Assembly (NCBI RefSeq): GCF_003314975.1
Contig: NZ_QNRF01000002.1
Coordinates: forward strand, 469,000 to 532,999
Reading direction: 5' to 3'
Origin: Marinomonas aquiplantarum
Lineage (GTDB): Bacteria > Pseudomonadota > Gammaproteobacteria > Pseudomonadales > Marinomonadaceae
DNA: 64,000 nucleotides
Shown here: positions 58,182 to 64,000 of the stretch, in pieces
Position numbering within the stretch: the stretch's first letter is position 1
How the letters are laid out: each line of letters opens with the position of its first letter
Translations under genes and position numbers: made by a program
Notes under the pieces: model-generated
What the model saw: the letters and a program-made list of their open reading frames with translations, nothing else
What the model was told of the DNA's origin: nothing
The model's database searches: none

Positions 58182-59855
58182 TTGTTTAAGTTGTCTGTAT
58201 TGGGAGGCTTATGTGGCTTAGTGTGTGGTTTGGTCATGGCCTTTTTTTATTTGGTTATGTACATTCCCGCGCGTTATTTTATCAATATGGAGTTTGATTC
58301 CTTTACTTCATTGCCGTTGATCACTCGTATCTCTCTGCCTGTTCTGGCCTGCTTTCTGTTGGCCTTATTATTTCATTTTGTCCCGAAAGCGTATCACAAG
58401 GTTGGTGTGCCCTATGTGGTTGAGAGGCTAACCTATCATGGTGGACATTTGCCCGTGTGGAATGGGCTGATGCAATTTGTCTCTGCTGTTGTGGGGTTGC
58501 TTGGTGGTTTGTCGATGGGCAAAGAAGGGCCGGCTGTGCACCTTGGAGCCACTCTAGGAAGTGTATTAGCGGTGCGAGCAAAGTTGACCCAGTACGGTGT
58601 TGAAACCATGCTGGCTTGTGGTGTGGCTGGGGCCATATCGGCAATTTTTCAGACCCCATTAGCAGGTGTGTTGTTCGCTTTTGAAGTGATCTTCTTAGAA
58701 TACCGACAGCATTTTGTGTTGCCAGTATTACTGTCTTCTGTGGTGGCGACCTTTGTTAGTCATTATCTTATTGGGCCGATGAATGTATTTGATATTAATG
58801 CATTGCATCATGTGACCTTATCACTGGAATTATTGGCTGCTTGCCTATTATTGGTGGTGATGATTGTCCTGCTGGTGGTGTTGTTTTTCCATACTCAAAA
58901 AATGGCTTGGCGTTTTAGTCAGATTTCTGTCTGGTGGCGCTTTTCCATCGTAGCTCTATTTACGGCGCTTGCAGCATCTTATTTGCCCGAAAGTTTGGGC
59001 ATTGGTTATGGGTCTTTAAGTCGTCTATTGGTGGGCGATTTGTTTGTTTATGCTTTGTTGGTATTGATCTTAGTGAAAACCGTATTGACGGCCGTCACCA
59101 TTGGTCTCGGTATTCCCGGTGGTATGATTGGACCGGCTTTCGTTATTGGTGGTATCGCTGGGGTCTTTGTTGCTTTAGTTTTTGGGGTGGAGGCGGATAA
59201 TATCGCCTTGTTTGCTCTATTAGGAATGGCGGCTATGATGGCCGCCAGTTTTCAAGCACCGTTAACGGCTTTGGTTGCCATTATCGAAATGACGCAGTCT
59301 TCAGCAGCCATTGTGCCTGCTTTGTTTGTGATTGTGCTGTCTTGTCTTTTGCTAAGAGTGTTATTTCATCAAGAGTCCATTTTTGTCGAAAGGCTTAAGT
59401 TTATGGGGATGGCCTCTTCAATGAGCCCTTTTCGACGACATCTGCGGCAGCATAAAGTGTCTTCTGTCGCGGATGAGGTTATGGTCCTAGCGGTCAAGAT
59501 TCCTCTTGAGCAAGTGAAAGATTTGGCTTCAAGTATGGTAAACTATGTGGTATTCAAAACTGATGGGCGTTGGTATTGGGTACATCGTGCTCATATTTTA
59601 GAAGCCTTACAAAATTTGGACATTGGCCCACAAGCTTGGCTTCGGTTTGATCAAGATGTGGGGGTGATGGATTTAAGGCTAGCGGTCTCATGTGAAGGTA
59701 TTTTACAAATTGATGAGCCGTCGTCCTTAGAAGCTTTACTAGGTTGGTTTCAAGAAACCAGACAAAATGATGTATTAATTCGTTTATCGAATGCCACATA
59801 TTGTGTGGTTTCAAAACATCGATTGGATCAATTTTTACTGAAACATGACGACTAA
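58182..59855 (+). CDS. ClC-family chloride channel/transporter
   Basis: The protein has 557 residues counted from TTG 58182. The anion-binding motif GKEGP is at 113-117 with the gating glutamate, and GIPGGMIGPAFVIGG gives the second conserved loop. Ten or more membrane helices lie before about residue 400. The last 150 residues form a cytosolic region that may be a degenerate CBS pair. The classic GSGIP loop is changed. The open frame continues upstream to 58116 with a plausible helical sequence and GGAGG at 58116-58120, so the real start may be earlier. Upstream is divergent argC; hemL follows after 56 bases. Confidence 0.85.
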   Translation: MFKLSVLGGLCGLVCGLVMAFFYLVMYIPARYFINMEFDSFTSLPLITRISLPVLACFLLALLFHFVPKAYHKVGVPYVVERLTYHGGHLPVWNGLMQFVSAVVGLLGGLSMGKEGPAVHLGATLGSVLAVRAKLTQYGVETMLACGVAGAISAIFQTPLAGVLFAFEVIFLEYRQHFVLPVLLSSVVATFVSHYLIGPMNVFDINALHHVTLSLELLAACLLLVVMIVLLVVLFFHTQKMAWRFSQISVWWRFSIVALFTALAASYLPESLGIGYGSLSRLLVGDLFVYALLVLILVKTVLTAVTIGLGIPGGMIGPAFVIGGIAGVFVALVFGVEADNIALFALLGMAAMMAASFQAPLTALVAIIEMTQSSAAIVPALFVIVLSCLLLRVLFHQESIFVERLKFMGMASSMSPFRRHLRQHKVSSVADEVMVLAVKIPLEQVKDLASSMVNYVVFKTDGRWYWVHRAHILEALQNLDIGPQAWLRFDQDVGVMDLRLAVSCEGILQIDEPSSLEALLGWFQETRQNDVLIRLSNATYCVVSKHRLDQFLLKHDD

Positions 59856-59911
59856 AAGCAGCCTTTTTTTCGTATGAATGAGAATATATTAGTAATAGGA
59901 TTTAGCAAATT

Positions 59912-61195
59912 ATGAGTCGTTCAGAAGATCTTTATGCACGCGCACAGCACCGAATCCCTGGTGGCGTTAACTCCCCCGTTCGAGCGTTTAATGGTGTTGG
60001 TGGGACGCCAGTGTTTTTTCAGCGTGGTGAAGGTGCGTATGTTTATGATGAAGATAAAAAACGCTATGTCGATTACGTTGGTTCTTGGGGGCCGATGATT
60101 TTAGGTCATTCTCATTCCGATGTGTTAGATGCTGTGCGCCAACAATTGGATTTCGGTTTAAGCTTCGGTGCGCCTACAGAGGTGGAAATCACCATGGCGG
60201 AGAAGGTGTGTGAATTGGTTCCTTCTATGGACATGGTGCGCATGGTCAACTCGGGTACAGAAGCAACTATGAGTGCGATTCGCTTGGCTCGTGGTTATAC
60301 AGGCCGTGATAAAATCGTAAAGTTCGAAGGTTGTTATCATGGTCACTCTGATTCTTTGTTGGTAAAAGCTGGTTCCGGCGCTCTGACCTTAGGTGTGCCT
60401 AATTCACCAGGTGTACCGGCGGATCTTGCGCAACATACTATTACTTTGCAATACAATGATATTGATGGGGTTAAGCAATGTTTTGCTGACATCGGCGATC
60501 AAGTGGCTTGTATCATTGTCGAGCCAGTCGCTGGCAATATGAATTGCATCCCACCGGTAGTAGGTTTCTTAGAGTCCTTGCGCCAAGTGTGTGATGAATC
60601 TGGTGCGGTGCTGATTTTTGATGAGGTGATGACAGGTTTCCGTGTCGCCTTGGGTGGTGCTCAGGAGCATTATAATATTCAGCCAGATCTAACCACGTTA
60701 GGGAAGGTGATTGGTGCTGGTATGCCTGTTGGCGCTTTTGGTGGTAAACGCGAGATTATGGAATGCATTTCACCCTTAGGACCTGTCTATCAAGCTGGGA
60801 CTTTGTCAGGTAATCCTGTCGCTATGGTGGCCGGTTTAGCCGTTCTAAATAAAATCAGTGAACCTGATTTCCATAAAACATTAGGTGAAAAGGCGACGCG
60901 TTTAGTTACCGGCTTAAAGGCCGCTGCGGATGAGGCTGGTGTGCCATTTTGTGTGGTGAGTGTTGGCGGTATGTTTGGTTTCTTTTTTACCGAGGCGGAG
61001 AAGGTCACTAGCTTTGCTCAGGTACAAGAGTGTGATTTGGATAAATTTAAAGCCTTTTTCCACTATATGTTGGAGGAGGGGGTATATTTTGCACCGGCCT
61101 CTTTCGAAGCTGGGTTTATCTCGCAAGCGCACACAAACGAAGACATTGATTTTACCATTGCAGCAGCAAAACGCGCGTTTGCTAAACTGAAGTAA
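59912..61195 (+). CDS. hemL: Glutamate-1-semialdehyde 2,1-aminomutase
   Basis: Makes 5-aminolevulinate, the start of haem synthesis by the C5 route. It has 427 residues, a class III aminotransferase. [35 protein letters not shown] (Asp for the PLP) and the PLP lysine in [18 protein letters not shown] are present. [16 protein letters not shown] follows. ATG 59912 has TAGGA upstream. Haem also serves MsrQ, encoded at 63111. Confidence 0.96.
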   Translation: MSRSEDLYARAQHRIPGGVNSPVRAFNGVGGTPVFFQRGEGAYVYDEDKKRYVDYVGSWGPMILGHSHSDVLDAVRQQLDFGLSFGAPTEVEITMAEKVCELVPSMDMVRMVNSGTEATMSAIRLARGYTGRDKIVKFEGCYHGHSDSLLVKAGSGALTLGVPNSPGVPADLAQHTITLQYNDIDGVKQCFADIGDQVACIIVEPVAGNMNCIPPVVGFLESLRQVCDESGAVLIFDEVMTGFRVALGGAQEHYNIQPDLTTLGKVIGAGMPVGAFGGKREIMECISPLGPVYQAGTLSGNPVAMVAGLAVLNKISEPDFHKTLGEKATRLVTGLKAAADEAGVPFCVVSVGGMFGFFFTEAEKVTSFAQVQECDLDKFKAFFHYMLEEGVYFAPASFEAGFISQAHTNEDIDFTIAAAKRAFAKLK

Positions 61196-61221
61196 TTACA
61201 TTGAAAAGAAGGTTATGTTAA

Positions 61222-62007
61222 ATGCCTAATGATGACATTAAAGACCCCGAAATGGATAAATCGGATATAGACTCAGTGGAGGAAGCGGAAATTTGTGATG
61301 AGAAAAAGCAGCCTAGAAAAGAGGTTTACTTGCTGCCTAACTTATTCACAACAGCCGCTTTGTTTTCGGGTTTTTATTCCATTATCGCCGCGATGAATGG
61401 AGATTATGGTCATGCGGCCGTGGCGATCTTTATTTCCATGGTTTTTGATGGTTTGGATGGGCGTGTTGCTCGTCTGACTCATACGCAAAGTGCTTTTGGC
61501 GCGGAATACGATTCTTTGGCGGACATGGTGTCGTTTGGTATTGCGCCTGCGTTAGTCGCATTTACTTGGTCACTGGCGCCACTTGGAAAAGTAGGCTGGA
61601 TCGCAGCGTTTATTTATGCCGTTGGCGCCGCCTTACGTTTAGCTCGTTTTAATACCATGCTAGGTGTCGAAGAAAAACGTTACTTCACAGGTTTGCCTAG
61701 TCCTGCCGCGGCCGCCATTGTGGCCAGTGTGATATGGGCGTCGAATGAAAGTGGTATCGCAGGTGAAACCCTATCCACTCTAATGGCGCTGTTGGTGCCT
61801 GTCGTTGGTCTTCTGATGGTGAGTAATGTCAAATACCGTAGTTTTAAAGACTTAAACCTTAAAGGTCGTGTGCCTTTTGTCGTGCTATTGATGGCGGTGT
61901 TGGTGTTAGTGTTGGTCGCGCTTGAGCCTTCATTGGTCCTGATGTCCGTATTCTGTTTATATGGGCTTTGGGGTATTGGTGGCATTGTTTTTAAATCTTT
62001 ACGGTAA
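61222..62007 (+). CDS. pssA: CDP-diacylglycerol--serine O-phosphatidyltransferase
   Basis: Makes phosphatidylserine from CDP-diacylglycerol. It has 261 residues with several membrane segments and an acidic N-terminal tail. The CDP-alcohol phosphotransferase motif DGLDGRVARLTHTQSAFGAE with YDSLADMVSFG gives the D-x2-DG-x2-AR-x8-G-x3-D-x3-D pattern at about 74-98. VYLLPNLFTTAALFSGFYS precedes it. It uses the CdsA product encoded at 9459. Confidence 0.93.
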   Translation: MPNDDIKDPEMDKSDIDSVEEAEICDEKKQPRKEVYLLPNLFTTAALFSGFYSIIAAMNGDYGHAAVAIFISMVFDGLDGRVARLTHTQSAFGAEYDSLADMVSFGIAPALVAFTWSLAPLGKVGWIAAFIYAVGAALRLARFNTMLGVEEKRYFTGLPSPAAAAIVASVIWASNESGIAGETLSTLMALLVPVVGLLMVSNVKYRSFKDLNLKGRVPFVVLLMAVLVLVLVALEPSLVLMSVFCLYGLWGIGGIVFKSLR

Positions 62008-62019
62008 TAATTTTCAACC

Positions 62020-62063
62020 TCAAACCGACTAAGCTATATCGAATAGATTTGTGTCGGTTTTGA
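62020..62063. repeat. Inverted repeat in the pssA-msrP gap
   Basis: TCAAACCGAC (62020-62029) pairs with GTCGGTTTTGA (62053-62063, one bulged base) across a 23-base loop. It lacks a terminal T-run and could be a rho-dependent or protein-binding site. Confidence 0.4.
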
Positions 62064-62116
62064 ACCTTTCTCTGCGGGCACACTCTATTAATTAAGTCTT
62101 CAAATAGAGGTGTGTC

Positions 62117-63109
62117 ATGCAGATTAAAATTGCAAAAGCGTCGGATTGCCATGAAAGTAGTGTGACGCCTGAGTCTGTCTATTTAAATCGACGTCAATTT
62201 ATGCAGGCGGGCCTGATCGGGGCAAGTTCTTTAGGCTTTTCCGGTCGCGTTCTAGCGGCGAATCAAGATGTTAGTCCTCTTGCTAATCCGGCTTCTCTTG
62301 AAGGGGCTTTTAATCGGTTAAGCAAAACGCCTTTCGGTCAATCCGAAACAGCGGCGCCTTATGATGTCGCAACCACCTACAATAATTTCTATGAATTTGG
62401 TTATGGTAAAAGTGATCCCGCGGATTATTCTGACGCCATGCAACCCTTTCCTTGGAAGATTCGAGTAGAAGGTGAAGCCGATAATACAGGGGATTTTGAT
62501 GTTGAAGACTTCATAAAAGACAGTCAATTGGAAGAGCGTATTTATCGCTTAAGATGTGTTGAGGCTTGGTCCATGGTGATTCCTTGGATTGGCATACCGC
62601 TTGGCGAGTTTCTTAAGACGTTTCAGCCCAATTCAAAAGCGAAGTACGTATATTTTGAAACCTTGTATGACCCTAAACAAATGCCTGCCCAGAGAGGTAA
62701 TGCATTAGATTGGCCTTACCGTGAAGGTCTGCGTATTGATGAGGCAATGAACTCACTGGCTTTCTTGGCGGTCGGTATGTATGGAAGTGTACTGCCTAAC
62801 CAAAATGGCGCGCCGTTGCGCTTGGTTTTACCTTGGAAGTATGGTTTTAAAAGCATTAAATCAATTGTCACTATTCGTTTCGTTGAATCCATGCCACAAA
62901 CAACATGGAATATGTTGGCTCCAAATGAATATGGTTTTTATGCAAATGTAAATCCAGGAGTCGATCATCCCCGCTGGTCACAAAAACAAGAGCGACGTTT
63001 ACCCGGTGGCGTTCTCTTCCCTAATGTAATTGAAACGCAAATGTTTAATGGTTACCAAGAAGAAGTGGCGGGTCTGTATCAGGGAATGGATCTGACTCGG
63101 TATTACTAA
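62117..63109 (+). CDS. msrP: Protein-methionine-sulfoxide reductase, molybdopterin subunit MsrP
   Basis: Periplasmic repair of oxidised methionine, exported by Tat. It has 330 residues. The Tat signal NRRQFMQAG is at 24-32, with a cut after VLAAN likely. The molybdenum ligand Cys lies in RLRCVEAWSMVIPWIG, and LRLVLPWKYGFKSIKSIV is conserved. It needs the cofactor built by the moaA-moaB-moeA products. msrQ follows after one base. Confidence 0.95.
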   Translation: MQIKIAKASDCHESSVTPESVYLNRRQFMQAGLIGASSLGFSGRVLAANQDVSPLANPASLEGAFNRLSKTPFGQSETAAPYDVATTYNNFYEFGYGKSDPADYSDAMQPFPWKIRVEGEADNTGDFDVEDFIKDSQLEERIYRLRCVEAWSMVIPWIGIPLGEFLKTFQPNSKAKYVYFETLYDPKQMPAQRGNALDWPYREGLRIDEAMNSLAFLAVGMYGSVLPNQNGAPLRLVLPWKYGFKSIKSIVTIRFVESMPQTTWNMLAPNEYGFYANVNPGVDHPRWSQKQERRLPGGVLFPNVIETQMFNGYQEEVAGLYQGMDLTRYY

Positions 63110-63110
63110 T

Positions 63111-63719
63111 ATGACGCAGTTCTGGGACCGAAAAGAAAAACCTTGGATACTAATAGTGTTTAGTTTGCCGTTTCTGTGGATGTTGGTGTCTTTGCTAATG
63201 GGGCAATACTTTCCAGATCCTGGCAAAATCCTCATGCGACTTACTGGTATTTGGGCTTGTGTGTCACTGGTCTTAGTGCTCTTCATGACCCCGTTTACCA
63301 AATATACCCGATTTAAATTCTTAGCACGTTATCGACGCTTCATTGGTCTGTCGTCTTTTTTGTATGCCTTATTGCATATGATTTGCTACCTAGTGTTATT
63401 CGCTGGATTGAGTTGGACGTGGATCGCGAGTGACTTAATCGAAAAGCCTTACATTTATGCAGGGGTGGGGGCATTGGTGATTTTGACGGTGTTGGCTATC
63501 ACTAGCCATAAGCGAATGATGAAAAAACTGGCGAAACGTTGGAAGCCACTGCATCGATCTATCTACTTGTCAGCTATATTGGTGTGGCTGCATTTATGGT
63601 GGCAAATAAAGAGTGATACCAGCATTCTTGTTTGGTTCAGCGTTTTTGCTATTCCATTGCTTCTTATACGAATTCCGCAAACTCAGAAGGTAAAAAAGTA
63701 TTTTATAAAAAAGAATTAA
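63111..63719 (+). CDS. msrQ: Haem-binding membrane subunit MsrQ
   Basis: Passes electrons from the respiratory chain or flavin reductase to MsrP. It has 202 residues, a six-helix b-type cytochrome of the ferric-reductase-like family. Haem histidines are likely in YALLHMICYL and LVWLHLWW. GRYRRF-type text appears as RYRRFIGLSSFLYALLH. It begins one base after msrP. A 249-base gap to the 16S gene follows. Confidence 0.93.
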   Translation: MTQFWDRKEKPWILIVFSLPFLWMLVSLLMGQYFPDPGKILMRLTGIWACVSLVLVLFMTPFTKYTRFKFLARYRRFIGLSSFLYALLHMICYLVLFAGLSWTWIASDLIEKPYIYAGVGALVILTVLAITSHKRMMKKLAKRWKPLHRSIYLSAILVWLHLWWQIKSDTSILVWFSVFAIPLLLIRIPQTQKVKKYFIKKN

Positions 63720-63726
63720 AAAGTAC

Positions 63727-63754
63727 TTGCTAAAAATCTGTAGATCCTTAATAT
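63727..63754 (+). promoter_or_regulatory. Candidate rRNA operon promoter
   Basis: A -35 TTGCTA (63727-63732) and -10 TAATAT (63749-63754) with a 16-base spacer are followed by a GC-rich discriminator (ACGCCCTC). The position about 200 bases before 16S is normal for an rrn promoter. Confidence 0.6.
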
Positions 63755-63822
63755 ACGCCCTCGCTGACACGGACAGGGCTTCACTCTCTAGCAGAGGGAA
63801 AGCAGCTTAAGTGTAACGGCAA

Positions 63823-63834
63823 CGCTCTTTAAAA
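63823..63834 (+). promoter_or_regulatory. rRNA leader boxA antitermination site
   Basis: CGCTCTTTAAAA resembles the boxA consensus TGCTCTTTAACA. It lies 135 bases before the 16S 5' end, the expected place for Nus-factor binding. Confidence 0.75.
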
Positions 63835-63968
63835 TAGATAATCAGATAATTTGTGTGGGCGCTCGCTGGGGCTTCAAAAAAGAAATTGAAGTCTTACGAG
63901 AGTCTAACACGTCAATTCGCTTTATTAAGTAATTGTTAGTGTTTCGAGATTTGAGTGAGCAAACTTTT

Positions 63969-64000
63969 TAACTGAAGAGTTTGATCATGGCTCAGATTGA
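63969..64000 (+). rRNA. rrs: 16S ribosomal RNA, 5' end (cut by window edge)
   Basis: The conserved 16S 5' sequence GAAGAGTTTGATCATGGCTC begins at 63974 and runs on to the window edge. Alignment to the E. coli numbering puts base 1 at about 63969. Only 32 bases are in the window. Confidence 0.97.

Overview
The window is a chromosomal segment of a gammaproteobacterium. Gene content and order (dapD-dapC-glnD-map against rpsB-tsf-pyrH-frr-uppS-cdsA-dxr-rseP-bamA-skp-lpxD-fabZ-lpxA-lpxB-rnhB-dnaE-accA-tilS, then pyrG-eno-ftsB-ispD-ispF-truD-surE-pcm-nlpD-rpoS) follow the Pseudomonas/Oceanospirillales plan. The moderate G+C, the protein sequences and the mix of neighbours suggest a marine Oceanospirillales such as Marinomonas. 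That placement is inference; the 32 bases of 16S at the right edge are too few to decide it.

Layout. Positions 1-5257 (minus strand) hold lysine biosynthesis (dapD partial, dapC), the nitrogen sensor glnD and methionine aminopeptidase, divergent from rpsB. Positions 5576-25654 (plus strand) are a nearly unbroken housekeeping block: translation factors, UMP kinase, undecaprenyl and phospholipid precursor synthesis, MEP isoprenoid synthesis, site-2 protease, outer-membrane assembly, lipid A synthesis, DNA polymerase III alpha, acetyl-CoA carboxylase alpha and tRNA-Ile lysidine synthetase. Positions 25651-29789 are an accessory insert: a P-loop kinase, a small DUF6482-like protein, and a vanillate demethylase unit (vanR divergent from vanAB) with three copies of the GntR-type VanR operator. 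Positions 29959-39885 return to the conserved pyrG...rpoS block, without kdsA and with a DUF368 (PopT-type) membrane protein between pcm and nlpD.

Positions 39990-49386 are mixed: an AhpA/YtjB-like membrane protein with a degenerate cyclase-like domain divergent from serB, a LysR regulator, an orphan HepT-like protein, the molybdenum cofactor operon moaA-moaB-moeA, tesB, queG and a small unknown gene. Positions 49387-58005 centre on amino acids: ilvIH behind a long structured leader, two Lrp/AsnC regulators, EamA, LysE and YjeH-type transporters, luxS and argC. Positions 58182-63719 carry a ClC channel, hemL, pssA and the msrPQ periplasmic methionine sulfoxide repair pair. The window ends in an rRNA operon promoter, boxA and the first bases of 16S rRNA.

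The genes form a growth core (translation, envelope precursors, lipid A, BAM machinery, replication) with adaptive additions (vanillate use, AI-2 synthesis, amino acid export, periplasmic repair). I found no CRISPR array, transposase, prophage or tRNA gene, and no obvious new multi-gene system. The best leads are the helically phased VanR operators, the structured ilvI leader with a leucine-rich small ORF, the orphan HepT-like protein, the cyclase-like AhpA protein and the PopT-type gene in the stationary-phase operon.
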